Shown: positions 16,610 through 25,086 of the stretch, in pieces
How the letters are laid out: every line of letters starts with the position of its first letter
Numbering within the stretch: the first letter of the stretch is position 1
Assembly: GCA_036489765.1 (NCBI GenBank)
Contig: DASXFE010000060.1
Location: forward strand, 1 to 64,000
Origin: DATARH01 sp036489765
GTDB taxonomy: Bacteria; Pseudomonadota; Alphaproteobacteria; ATCC43930; CGMCC-115725
Length of the DNA: 64,000 nt
Reading direction: 5' to 3'
Notes under the pieces: generated by a model
What the model was told of the DNA's origin: nothing
Database searches by the model: none
The model's input: only the letters and a program-made list of their open reading frames with translations
Position numbers and translations under genes: made by a program

Positions 16610-17614
16610 TTGCCCCTTTTAGAGGTCAAGAATCTTTGCACCGAGTTCCGCACCGGTGCCGGCGTTGTTCATGCCGTCGACGGCATTTCCTATACCGTCG
16701 AGCCGGGCGAGACCGTCGCGATTGTCGGCGAGAGCGGCTCCGGCAAGTCGGTCGGCGCGCTTTCCTTGCTGCGGCTCATTCCGAACCCGCCCGGCCGGAT
16801 CGTCGCCGGCGAGGTGATTTTCGGCGGCCGCAACCTCCTGACCCTGTCGAACGATGCGATGCGCCAGGTGCGCGGCGGCGATATCGGCATGGTGTTTCAG
16901 GAGCCGATGACCTCGCTGAACCCGGTCTTGACGATCGGCCGCCAGATCACCGAGACGCTCGAGCAGCACCGCGGCGCCGACCGCGCCGAATGCGACCGGC
17001 GAGCGAACGAGCTTCTCCGCTTCGTCGGCATTTCCGACGCCGGGCGGCGGCTCAAGCAGTATCCGCACCAGCTTTCGGGCGGGATGCGGCAGCGCGTGAT
17101 GATCGCGATCGCGCTCGCCTGCGACCCCAAGCTGATCATCGCCGACGAGCCGACGACCGCGCTCGATGTGACGATCCAGGCGCAGATCCTCGAATTGATG
17201 CAGCGGCTGACGCATCAGCTCGGCGTCGCTCTGATCATCATTACGCACAATCTCGGCGTCGTCGCGCGCTACGCCGACCGGGTCAACGTGATGTACGCCG
17301 GGCGGATCGTCGAAACGGGGCGCGCCGCCGACATCTACCACAACCCCCAGCACCCCTACACGATGGCCCTCCTGCGCTCGGTGCCGCGGCTCGACCGGCC
17401 GCGCCAGGCGCGGCTCGACCCGATCGAGGGCCAGCCGCCCGACCTGACGCGGCTCGACGGGGGCTGCTCGTTCCGCGCCCGCTGCCGGTTTGCCGTGGAG
17501 GCCTGCGCCGCCGCGCGCCCGGCCCTCGTGGCGAGCGGGGCCGAGGGGCAAAGCGCCGCGTGCTGGCGCAGCGGCGATCTTGCCCCGGAGTCAGAACCTG
17601 GCAGGGCAGCATGA
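16610..17614 (+). CDS. Oligopeptide-type ABC transporter ATPase (DppD-like)
   Basis: 334 residues. Seen: Walker A GESGSGKS, Q-loop VFQEPMTSLNPV, signature LSGGMRQRV, Walker B LIIADEPTTALDV and switch His in IIITHNLG. The C-terminal extension has the cysteine-rich CSFRARCRFAVEAC region found in peptide/opine importer ATPases. It drives import through the permease pair at 26796-28693. I chose the TTG at 16610 (MPLLEVKNLCTEF) because GAGAGGAAGG sits just upstream; a TTG at 16592 is an alternative. Its stop overlaps the second ATPase start (ATGA). Confidence 0.9.
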   Translation: MPLLEVKNLCTEFRTGAGVVHAVDGISYTVEPGETVAIVGESGSGKSVGALSLLRLIPNPPGRIVAGEVIFGGRNLLTLSNDAMRQVRGGDIGMVFQEPMTSLNPVLTIGRQITETLEQHRGADRAECDRRANELLRFVGISDAGRRLKQYPHQLSGGMRQRVMIAIALACDPKLIIADEPTTALDVTIQAQILELMQRLTHQLGVALIIITHNLGVVARYADRVNVMYAGRIVETGRAADIYHNPQHPYTMALLRSVPRLDRPRQARLDPIEGQPPDLTRLDGGCSFRARCRFAVEACAAARPALVASGAEGQSAACWRSGDLAPESEPGRAA

Positions 17615-18591
17615 CCACCCCGCTGCTGGAGGTGCGCGGCCTCAAGATGCACTTCCCGATCACCGAGGGGGTCATCGCCCGCCGCCGGCTCGGCGAGGTC
17701 AAGGCGGTCGACGGCGTCGATCTGACGATCGGCAAGGGTGAGACGCTGGGTCTCGTCGGCGAAAGCGGCTGCGGCAAGACGACGATGGGCCGCTGCATCC
17801 TGCGGCTCGAAACCCCGACCGGCGGCGAGATCCGCTACAACGGCGTCGACGTCGCAAAGCTCAGCCGCAAGGACCTGATGGCCCTCAGGCGGCGTATCCA
17901 GGTCATCTTTCAGGACCCGTACAGCTCGCTCAACCCGCGTATGAAGATCGGTACGATCCTGTCGGAGCCGATGAAAGTGCACGGCATTGTCCCCGATTCG
18001 CGGAAGCGCGCCGACCGCGTCCGCGAATTGCTGACGCTGTGCGGCCTCAATCCCGGCTTTGCCGACCGCTATCCGCACGAGATGTCGGGCGGCCAGCGCC
18101 AGCGCGTCGGCATCGCCCGCGCGCTCGCGCTCGAACCCGAGTTCATCGTCTGCGACGAGGCGGTATCGGCGCTCGACGTGTCGATTCAGGCGCAGATCAT
18201 CAACCTGCTCGAGGATCTGCGCGAGCAGTTCAACCTCACCTATCTGTTCATCGCGCATGATCTGTCGGTCGTTCGCCATCTCTGCCAGCGCGTCGCGGTC
18301 ATGTATCTCGGCCGCGTCGTCGAGCTGGCGAGCTGCGACGAGGTCTTCGAGAACCCTCAGCATCCGTACACGAAGGCGCTGCTGGCGGCGGTGCCGGTAC
18401 CCGACCCGAGCGTCGAGGCCGGGCGCCTCGTGCAGCCGCTGTCGGGCGAGGTGCCGAGCCCGATAAACCCGCCGCCGGGCTGCGTGTTCCACCCGCGCTG
18501 CCCGATCGCCGTCGAAGAATGCAAGCGCGAGCGGCCGGAGCCGCGCGAAATCCGTCCCGGCCATTGGGCCGCCTGCAGCCAGATCGCCTGA
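17611..18591 (+). CDS. Oligopeptide-type ABC transporter ATPase (DppF-like)
   Basis: 326 residues, second ATPase of the importer. Seen: Walker A GESGCGKT, Q-loop VIFQDPYSSLNPR, signature MSGGQRQRV, Walker B FIVCDEAVSALDV (Ala-Val replacing the usual Pro-Thr after Glu, which is common in DppF), and switch His in FIAHDLSVV. The C-terminus carries the GCVFHPRCPIAVEECKRE cysteine cluster. The start ATG overlaps the stop of the first ATPase gene by four bases, so the pair is co-translated. The first binding-protein gene begins 59 bases downstream. Confidence 0.92.
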   Translation: MTTPLLEVRGLKMHFPITEGVIARRRLGEVKAVDGVDLTIGKGETLGLVGESGCGKTTMGRCILRLETPTGGEIRYNGVDVAKLSRKDLMALRRRIQVIFQDPYSSLNPRMKIGTILSEPMKVHGIVPDSRKRADRVRELLTLCGLNPGFADRYPHEMSGGQRQRVGIARALALEPEFIVCDEAVSALDVSIQAQIINLLEDLREQFNLTYLFIAHDLSVVRHLCQRVAVMYLGRVVELASCDEVFENPQHPYTKALLAAVPVPDPSVEAGRLVQPLSGEVPSPINPPPGCVFHPRCPIAVEECKRERPEPREIRPGHWAACSQIA

Positions 18592-18650
18592 GGGTTTACC
18601 GTTGGTTGACTAGCAACGTACGACGACGCCGTAGAAGAAGGGGGGAGACA

Positions 18651-20264
18651 GTGAGAAGGACCTTGTTAGCCGCCGGGGCGCTAATCGCCGCGGCGGCACT
18701 GGCCATGCCGGCCCATGCCGACGACACGCCGAAACGCGGCGGCACGCTGACCTATTTGATCCCGGCCGATGCGCCGCCGAGCTTTGACGGACACCGCGAA
18801 GAGACCTACGCAACGGCCCAGACCGTCGCGCCGTATTACAGCGTCCTGCTTCGCATCAACCCGTCCGATCCGTCGTCGTCGACCGATTTCGTGTGCGACC
18901 TCTGCACCGACATCCCGAAGCCGACCGATGACGGCAAGACCTACACCTTCAAGATCCGCACCGGCGTCAAATTCCACGACGGCAACCCGCTGACTGCGCA
19001 GGACGTGGCGGCGACCTGGAACGAAATCACTTTTCCACCGCAAGGCGTACTGAGCGCGCGCGGCAGCGACTATCGCGATTTGATCGAAAAGATCGAGGCG
19101 CCCGACGACACGACCGTCGTCTTCCACCTCAAATTCGCGACCGGCGCCTTCATCCCGGCGCTCGCCGACCCGTTCGCCTTTGTCTACGAAAAGAAGATCC
19201 TCGACGATCCGGCGCGCGGCCCGCACTGGTTCGAGAAAAACATCCTCGGCTCCGGCCCGTTCAAGTTCGCCAGCTATGAGGCCGGGCAGGAGATCAAGGG
19301 CGACCGCAATCCCGACTACTACCGCCCGGGCCAGCCCTATCTCGACCACATCGTCGGCATCTTTGCGCCAAAGCAGGCGACCCGTGTCGACGCCATCCGC
19401 AGCGACCGGGCGGCGATGGAGTTCCGCGGGCTGCCGCCCTCGGCCGTCGACGATCTCAAGAAGAGCCTCGGCGACAAGATCCAGGTCCAGGAGAGCACCT
19501 GGAACTGCGGCAGCGACCTGTTTTTCAACGAAAAGAAAAAGCCGTTCGACGACCCGCGGGTGCGCCGCGCGCTGAGCCTTGCGCTCGACCGCTGGGGCGA
19601 TGCGGACAAATTGTCGAAGATCGCGATCGTCAAGGCCGTCGGCGGCATCGTCTTCCCGGGCTCGCCGCTCGCCGCGACCAAGGACGAACTGCAGCAAATG
19701 GCCGGCTTCTGGCCCGACATCAACAAGTCGCGCCAGGAGGCGAAGAAGCTGCTGAAGGAAGCCGGCGCCGAGAATTTGAGCTTTGAACTGCTCAACCGCG
19801 ACGTCGACCAGCCGTACAAATACGTCGGTATCTGGCTTGTCGATCAGTGGAGCAAGATCGGCGTCAAGGTCACGCAAAAGGTCGTGCCCACCGGTCCGTG
19901 GTTTGCGGCGATGCGGTCGGGCGATTTCGCGGTCGTCCACTATCCGATCTGCCACGCCGTCGTGAACCCGGTGCTCGACGTCCAGCCCTACCTGCCCGGC
20001 AGCCAGGAGAACATGGGCGGCGGCCCGGACGCGAAATCGACCGAGCTCTACGAGAAGGTGCTGCACGATACCGACCCGAAGGCGCAGCACGACGACATGG
20101 TCGCGTTCGAGAAATACATCATGGACACTGCGGCCCATGCGACCAAGGTTATCTGGTGGAACCGAATCATCCCCTACCGGTCCTATGTGAAAGGCTGGAA
20201 GATCGGTCCTAGCCATTACATCAACATGGATCTAGCCAACATCTGGCTCGACAACCCATCGTGA
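18651..20264 (+). CDS. ABC transporter substrate-binding protein, paralogue 1 of 4
   Basis: 537 residues, SBP_bac_5 type. The signal peptide is VRRTLLAAGALIAAAALAMPAHA; the mature part starts DDTPKRGGTLTYLIPADAPPSF. It has FVCDLCTDIPKPTDDGKTYTF, a WNCGSDL motif and YPICHAVVNPVLD, four cysteines shared by all four tandem paralogues but absent from the orphan at 6518. In the oxidising periplasm these probably form disulfides. The GTG at 18651 has GGGGGGAGA upstream. The C-terminus SYVKGWKIGPSHYINMDL is also shared. The ligand is unknown. Confidence 0.92.
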   Translation: MRRTLLAAGALIAAAALAMPAHADDTPKRGGTLTYLIPADAPPSFDGHREETYATAQTVAPYYSVLLRINPSDPSSSTDFVCDLCTDIPKPTDDGKTYTFKIRTGVKFHDGNPLTAQDVAATWNEITFPPQGVLSARGSDYRDLIEKIEAPDDTTVVFHLKFATGAFIPALADPFAFVYEKKILDDPARGPHWFEKNILGSGPFKFASYEAGQEIKGDRNPDYYRPGQPYLDHIVGIFAPKQATRVDAIRSDRAAMEFRGLPPSAVDDLKKSLGDKIQVQESTWNCGSDLFFNEKKKPFDDPRVRRALSLALDRWGDADKLSKIAIVKAVGGIVFPGSPLAATKDELQQMAGFWPDINKSRQEAKKLLKEAGAENLSFELLNRDVDQPYKYVGIWLVDQWSKIGVKVTQKVVPTGPWFAAMRSGDFAVVHYPICHAVVNPVLDVQPYLPGSQENMGGGPDAKSTELYEKVLHDTDPKAQHDDMVAFEKYIMDTAAHATKVIWWNRIIPYRSYVKGWKIGPSHYINMDLANIWLDNPS

Positions 20265-20312
20265 TGGCCTGATGGGCGGCGAATCAGAGCAGGGTCGCCG
20301 CCCATCTGTACT

Positions 20313-20340
20313 CGTCATCCCGGCCTCTGCCGGGATGACG
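20313..20340. repeat. Repeat family C hairpin
   Basis: CGTCATCCCGGC (20313-20324) and GCCGGGATGACG (20329-20340) form a perfect 12-bp stem with a 4-base loop between the first and second binding-protein genes. The same CGTCATCCCGGC arms recur at 45222-45302 and 54035-54120, with a variant at 47389-47422. In a transcript it would form a stable hairpin that could separate expression of the two paralogues. Confidence 0.85.
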
Positions 20341-20377
20341 ATCACAGAATTTCGGAAGCACCTTGAGAGGATGCCGT

Positions 20378-21973
20378 ATGCGCAACATTATCCCTCTCGC
20401 CTTCGGGCTCATCGTCGCGCTGGCTCTGCCGGCGGCGGCCGAGGAGACGCCGAAGCACGGCGGCACCCTTACCTACCTGATCCCCGCCGACGCGCCGCCG
20501 AGCTTTGACGGGCATCGCGAATCGACCTACGCGACGGTGCATGCGACCGCGCCGTTCTACAGCGTCCTGATCCGGATCAATCCCGACAACCCGTCATCGA
20601 CGACGGATTTCGTGTGCGACCTCTGCACCGAGATGCCGAAGCCGACCGATGACGGCAAGACCTACACGTTCAAGATCCGCGACGGCGTCAAATTCCATGA
20701 CGGGTCGCCGCTGTCGGCCGACGACGTCGCGGCGAGCTGGCAGGAGATCGTCCACGCCCCCGCGGGCAAGACCAGCGCCCGCCAGGCGTTCTACGTGATG
20801 GTCGACAAGGTCGCGGCGCCCGACCCGCACACGGTCGTTTTCCGCCTCAAATTCGCGACCTCGGCCTTCCTGCCGGCGCTCGCCGACCCGTTCGCCTACA
20901 TCTACGAGAAGCGGCTGCTCGATAAGGACCCGCACTGGTACGAGAAGAACGTGATGGGCTCGGGCCCGTTCAAATTCGTCAGCTATGAGGCCGGGCAGTC
21001 GATCAAGGGCGAGCGCAACCCCGACTACTACCACCCGGGCCTGCCCTATCTCGACCGGTTTGTCGGCGTCTTCGCGCCCAAGCTCGCGACCCGCATCGAC
21101 GCGATCCGCGCCGACCGCGCCGCGATGGAATTCCGCAGCATGCCGCCCTCGGCCCGCGACCAGCTCGTCAAGGAGCTGGGCGACAAGATCACTGTTCAGA
21201 ACAGCGATTGGAACTGCGGCAACCTCCTCACCTACAACCACAAGAAAAAGCCGTTCGACGACGTGCGGGTGCGCCGTGCGCTGTCGCTGGCGATCGACCA
21301 GTGGAAGGGCGGACCGGCACTGTCCAAGATCGCGATCGTCAAGACCGTCGCCGGCATCGTCTTCCCCGGCTCGCCCCTCGCCGCGACCAAGGAGGAGCTG
21401 GAGCAGATCCCTGGGTTCTGGCCCGATATCGAAAAATCGCGGGCCGAGGCGAAGCGGTTGTTGAAGGAGGCCGGGGCGGAGAATTTGAGCTTCGAGATGC
21501 TTAACCGCGATGTCGATCAGCCGTTCAAGTACATCGGCACCTTCGTCGTCGACGAATGGAGCAAGATCGGGCTCCACGTCACGCAAAAGGTCGTGCCCAC
21601 CGGCCCGTGGTTCGAGGGCATGCGCACCGGCAATTTCGACGTGACCCTCGAGGCCAACTGCCAGAGCGTCGTCAACCCGCTCCTCGATGTCGGCAAGTAC
21701 CTGCCGCACACGGTCTTTACCGAGAATTACGGCCAGTACGAAGACGAGCACGAGATCGAGATCTACGACAAGATGCTGCACGAGCCCGACCCGGCGAAGC
21801 AGCGCGTGCTGATGCGCGAGTTCGAGAAATGGGTGCTCGACACCCAGGCGCACGAATTGCCGATCACCTTCTGGTACCGGACCGTTCCCTACCGCAGCTA
21901 CGTCAAAGGCTGGAAGATCAGCCCCAGCCACTTCGTCAACCAGGATTTGGCGACGATCTGGCTCGATAAATAG
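20378..21973 (+). CDS. ABC transporter substrate-binding protein, paralogue 2 of 4
   Basis: 531 residues. Signal peptide MRNIIPLAFGLIVALALPAAA, then EETPKHGGTLTYLIPADAP. It shares FVCDLCTEMPKPTDDGKTYTF (Cys80, Cys83), the DWNCGNL motif and EANCQSVVNPLLD with the other three paralogues, and the closing YVKGWKISPSHFVNQDL. The ATG at 20378 follows GAGAGGA; a TTG five codons earlier is not preferred. The four proteins are close enough to align throughout but differ over their whole length, so they are old duplicates rather than assembly copies. A long perfect hairpin follows the stop. Confidence 0.92.
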   Translation: MRNIIPLAFGLIVALALPAAAEETPKHGGTLTYLIPADAPPSFDGHRESTYATVHATAPFYSVLIRINPDNPSSTTDFVCDLCTEMPKPTDDGKTYTFKIRDGVKFHDGSPLSADDVAASWQEIVHAPAGKTSARQAFYVMVDKVAAPDPHTVVFRLKFATSAFLPALADPFAYIYEKRLLDKDPHWYEKNVMGSGPFKFVSYEAGQSIKGERNPDYYHPGLPYLDRFVGVFAPKLATRIDAIRADRAAMEFRSMPPSARDQLVKELGDKITVQNSDWNCGNLLTYNHKKKPFDDVRVRRALSLAIDQWKGGPALSKIAIVKTVAGIVFPGSPLAATKEELEQIPGFWPDIEKSRAEAKRLLKEAGAENLSFEMLNRDVDQPFKYIGTFVVDEWSKIGLHVTQKVVPTGPWFEGMRTGNFDVTLEANCQSVVNPLLDVGKYLPHTVFTENYGQYEDEHEIEIYDKMLHEPDPAKQRVLMREFEKWVLDTQAHELPITFWYRTVPYRSYVKGWKISPSHFVNQDLATIWLDK

Positions 21974-21992
21974 CGAGCAAAGGAGCGCGGCC

Positions 21993-22038
21993 GCCCCTAC
22001 CCGTCTTCCCGGCCTGCGCCGGGAAGACGGGTAGGGGC
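21993..22038. terminator. Perfect 21-bp hairpin between convergent genes
   Basis: Bases 21993-22013 and 22018-22038 are perfect reverse complements with a 4-base loop, lying exactly between the stop of binding protein 2 and the stop of the minus-strand hypothetical gene. No T-run follows, so it is probably a structural or Rho-assisted terminator working in both directions. It is preceded by a partial family A motif (GCAAAGGAGCGCGG at about 21977). Confidence 0.6.
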
Positions 22039-22478
22039 TATTTCCGGTCCCGCAGATGGGCGGGCACAGGCACCTTCGGCAGCAGGGTATCCCCGCCCGC
22101 CTTCCCCGAAGGCCCCTGGGCGAACCCCGCCTTCCCCAGCTCCTCCGCGGCGATCTTCCCGATCTCTCCGGCCGCCGCGCCGAGCCCCAACCGGAAGATC
22201 TCGCGGAAAATCTCCGGATGATTGCGGACCGTCATCGTCACCGCTTGGCGCATATTGAGCTCGGTGTGGCGCAGCGCACAGTCGACGAGGCGGGCGACAT
22301 CACTGTCGCTGAGGATCACCTCGGTTGTCGGCTTGACCCCGGTCATCCCGTCCGTCGCGAGGGCGCTGAGGCGAACCTGCGCCGAGATCGAGTAGTAATC
22401 GCGGTAGACGAGCGAGTCGGCGGGCTCGGCCTGGGCGTCGGCGTCGAGAATGACGCGGTCGCCGTCCGTGACCCGCAT
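22038..22478 (-). CDS. Hypothetical protein downstream of the PhyH-like gene
   Basis: 146 residues, not recognised. It opens MRVTDGDRVILDADAQAEPADSLVYRDYY, has a helical middle LVDCALRHTELNMRQAVTMTVRNHPEIF, and ends in a glycine/lysine-rich tail. No signal peptide or membrane helix is seen. The ATG at 22478 is one base after the TGA of the PhyH-like gene, so the two are almost certainly one operon. A start at 22508 inside that gene is possible but less natural. Its stop abuts the strong hairpin. Confidence 0.6.
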   Translation of the reverse strand: MRVTDGDRVILDADAQAEPADSLVYRDYYSISAQVRLSALATDGMTGVKPTTEVILSDSDVARLVDCALRHTELNMRQAVTMTVRNHPEIFREIFRLGLGAAAGEIGKIAAEELGKAGFAQGPSGKAGGDTLLPKVPVPAHLRDRK

Positions 22479-22479
22479 G

Positions 22480-23274
22480 TCACGCAGCCCGGGTGACGCC
22501 GCTATCATCCTCGATCGGCAACGGGTTCCAGTTGCGCGAGACGACCCAGTCCGGCCGCGGGTTCGGGCCGAGCACCGGCTTGTTGGCGACCGCGTTGCAC
22601 GAGACATAGACGTGCCAGCGGTCCTCGGAGGAAAGGTTGTGGCCGGAAGCGTGCAGGATGTTGCAGTGGAACAGCGCCGCGGTCCCGGCCTTGCCGGTGA
22701 CCGCGACCGGCGGCGGCGAGTTGCGCTGGATCTCGATCATCCGCTCCTTCGGGATGACCCACAATTTGTAGCCGGTCGAGGTGTCCATCACCGATTCCTG
22801 CAGCCCCAGCCTGTGGCTGCCCGGGATGATGTAGAGCCCGCCGCTGAACTCGCTGGTGTCGTTGAGCATCACGTTGAACGTCGCCATGTTCGGCGTCGGG
22901 CAACCGTCCTTGCTCCACGAGTTGTAGTCTTGGTGCCACATCCAGATCGTGCCCTCGATTGCCGGCTTGGCGTTGATCTTGGTATGGTAGACATACGCGT
23001 CACCGCCCAGCACCTGCTGCACCGGGCGCAAGACGCGTGGGGTCCGCACGAGCGCCCGGAACGGAGCCGAGCGGGTCGCGCCGTCGTCCTCGTGGACGCG
23101 GAAGATGCTTTTGACCCCGCCGGTGAACTCGCGAAACACCTCCTCGGTCTCGAGCCGCGAGAGCCGAGCCACCTCCTGGCGCAGCACCGCCACCTCGGCC
23201 GGGCTGAACAGATCGGGAAAGATCAGGAACCCGTCGCGCTCGTATTGCGCCAACTGTGCCGGGGTCAGATGCAT
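22480..23274 (-). CDS. Phytanoyl-CoA dioxygenase (PhyH) family protein
   Basis: 264 residues of the PhyH/EctD family of Fe(II)/2-oxoglutarate hydroxylases. Seen: the opening LTPAQLAQYERDGFLIFPDLF; WMWHQDYNSW with the iron-binding HxD; GGLYIIPGSHRLG; and FHCNILHASGHNLS with the distal histidine. It hydroxylates an unactivated carbon; relatives act on phytanoyl-CoA, ectoine or natural products. The ATG at 23274 follows GGAGACG. It is divergent from binding protein 3 across 184 bases and splits the four binding-protein genes into two pairs, so it may have been inserted later or may work on the imported compound. Confidence 0.88.
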   Translation of the reverse strand: MHLTPAQLAQYERDGFLIFPDLFSPAEVAVLRQEVARLSRLETEEVFREFTGGVKSIFRVHEDDGATRSAPFRALVRTPRVLRPVQQVLGGDAYVYHTKINAKPAIEGTIWMWHQDYNSWSKDGCPTPNMATFNVMLNDTSEFSGGLYIIPGSHRLGLQESVMDTSTGYKLWVIPKERMIEIQRNSPPPVAVTGKAGTAALFHCNILHASGHNLSSEDRWHVYVSCNAVANKPVLGPNPRPDWVVSRNWNPLPIEDDSGVTRAA

Positions 23275-23458
23275 CGCGCGTCTCCGAAAGACCTCGCCCC
23301 AAGGGCTTGTCACTGATAACGCCGGTGCGAGCGGCTTGGCAATTGGGGGCGAGGATCGGTAGTATTGTAAGGCTAACGTAAGCCGGCGCGTGCATCCATC
23401 GCGCGAACCGGAAATCTGCCGCCGCGGACGAACGCGGCCGGCGACAGGGGAGGCAAAC

Positions 23459-25075
23459 ATGACGGTCGGACCACGCCTGCGCGCGATGATGTTTTGTGCC
23501 ATCGCCGCGCTTTCCGCATCGGCGATGGCCCCCCGCGCAATCGCCGACGAGACGCCGAAGCACGGCGGCATCCTGACCTACATGATCCCCGCCGACGCGC
23601 CGCCCAGCTTCGACGCGCAGCGCGAGGAGACCTACGCGACGATCCATGCCGCGGCGCCGTTCTACAGTACCCTCATCCGCGCCAACCCGATGGACCCCGG
23701 CTCGCCGGACATGGTCTGCGACCTTTGCACCGAGATGCCGAAGCCGACCGACGACGGCAAGACCTGGACCTTCAAGCTACGCCAGAACGTCAAATTCGCC
23801 GACGGCCAGAAGCTGACCTCGGCCGATGTGCTCGCCTCGTGGAAAAAGATCATCTGGCCGCCGGCGGGCGTCACCAGTCCGCGCGCCAGCAATTTCGTCA
23901 TGGTCGACAACATCGAGGCGCCCGACCCCTACACGATCGTGTTCCACCTCAAATTCGCCACCGACGCCTTTATTCCGGCGCTCGCCGACCCCTATGCCTG
24001 GATTTACAGCAAGGCAAAACTCGACCAGGACATCCATTGGTATGAAAAGAACATCGACGGCACCGGGCCCTTCATCTTCGAGAATTATGAGACCGGCCAG
24101 TCGATCACCGGCAAGCGCAATCCCGATTATTTCCGCGAGGGGATGCCGTATCTCGACGGCTTCAAGGGCATCTTCGCCGACAAGCAGGTGACCCGGGTCG
24201 AAGCGATCCGCGCCGACCGCGCCGCGATCGAGTTCCGCGGCTTTCCGCCGACCGTCCGCGACGAATTGCAAAAGGACCTCGGCGACAAGCTCGCGGTGCA
24301 GACGAGCGACTGGAATTGCGGCGGGCTCATCACCCCGAACCACGCGCGCAAGCCGTTTGACGACGTCCGCGTTCGCCGCGCGCTGACCCTGGCGATCGAC
24401 CGCTGGGGTTCGGCGCCCGAACTGTCGAAGATCGCGATCGTCCACACGGTCGGCGGACTTACCTATCCCGATTCGCCCCTCGCCCCGACCAAGGAGCAGC
24501 TCCAGACGATAGCCGGCTACTGGCCTGATATCGAGAAATCACGCGCCGAGGCGCGGCGGCTGTTGAAGGAGGCCGGGCAGGAAAACCTGACCTTCACCCT
24601 CCTCAACCGCTCGACCGACCAGCCGTATAAATATTACGGTATCTGGGTCGTCGACCAGTGGTCGAAGATCGGCGTCCACGTCACCCAGAGGGTGCTGCCG
24701 ACCGGGCCGTGGTTTGCGGCACAACGGGCCGGCGACTTCGACGTCACCGTCGAGGGCAATTGCCAGAACGTCGTCAACCCGCTCGCCGATGTCGGCAAGT
24801 ACCTGCCGCACACGATCTCCGAGGGTAACTACGGCAATTTCGAAGACCAGCACGAGGTCGACCTCTATAACTCGATGCTGCGCGAGCTCGACAAGACCAA
24901 GCAGAAGCAGAAGCTGCTCGAGTTCAACAAATACGTCCTCGACGACCAGGCGCACGGCATCTTCCTGCTGTGGTGGCAGCGCATCGTGCCGTACCGGGCC
25001 TATGTGAAGGGCTGGAAGATCGGCCCGAGCCACTACGTCAACCAGGACCTCGGGACCGTCTGGCTCGATAAATAG
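23459..25075 (+). CDS. ABC transporter substrate-binding protein, paralogue 3 of 4
   Basis: 538 residues. Signal peptide at about 1-29 (MTVGPRLRAMMFCAIAALSA...), mature start DETPKHGGILTYMIPADAPPSF. Shared cysteine motifs: MVCDLCTEMPKPTDDGKTWTF, DWNCGGL and EGNCQNVVNPLAD. The ATG at 23459 follows a strong GGGGAGG. It differs most from the other three in places (for example ARKPFDDVRVRRAL and TYPDSPLAPTKEQL), so its ligand may differ. The fourth paralogue follows after 11 bases and is surely co-transcribed. Confidence 0.92.
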   Translation: MTVGPRLRAMMFCAIAALSASAMAPRAIADETPKHGGILTYMIPADAPPSFDAQREETYATIHAAAPFYSTLIRANPMDPGSPDMVCDLCTEMPKPTDDGKTWTFKLRQNVKFADGQKLTSADVLASWKKIIWPPAGVTSPRASNFVMVDNIEAPDPYTIVFHLKFATDAFIPALADPYAWIYSKAKLDQDIHWYEKNIDGTGPFIFENYETGQSITGKRNPDYFREGMPYLDGFKGIFADKQVTRVEAIRADRAAIEFRGFPPTVRDELQKDLGDKLAVQTSDWNCGGLITPNHARKPFDDVRVRRALTLAIDRWGSAPELSKIAIVHTVGGLTYPDSPLAPTKEQLQTIAGYWPDIEKSRAEARRLLKEAGQENLTFTLLNRSTDQPYKYYGIWVVDQWSKIGVHVTQRVLPTGPWFAAQRAGDFDVTVEGNCQNVVNPLADVGKYLPHTISEGNYGNFEDQHEVDLYNSMLRELDKTKQKQKLLEFNKYVLDDQAHGIFLLWWQRIVPYRAYVKGWKIGPSHYVNQDLGTVWLDK

Positions 25076-25086
25076 GAGGACGGACG

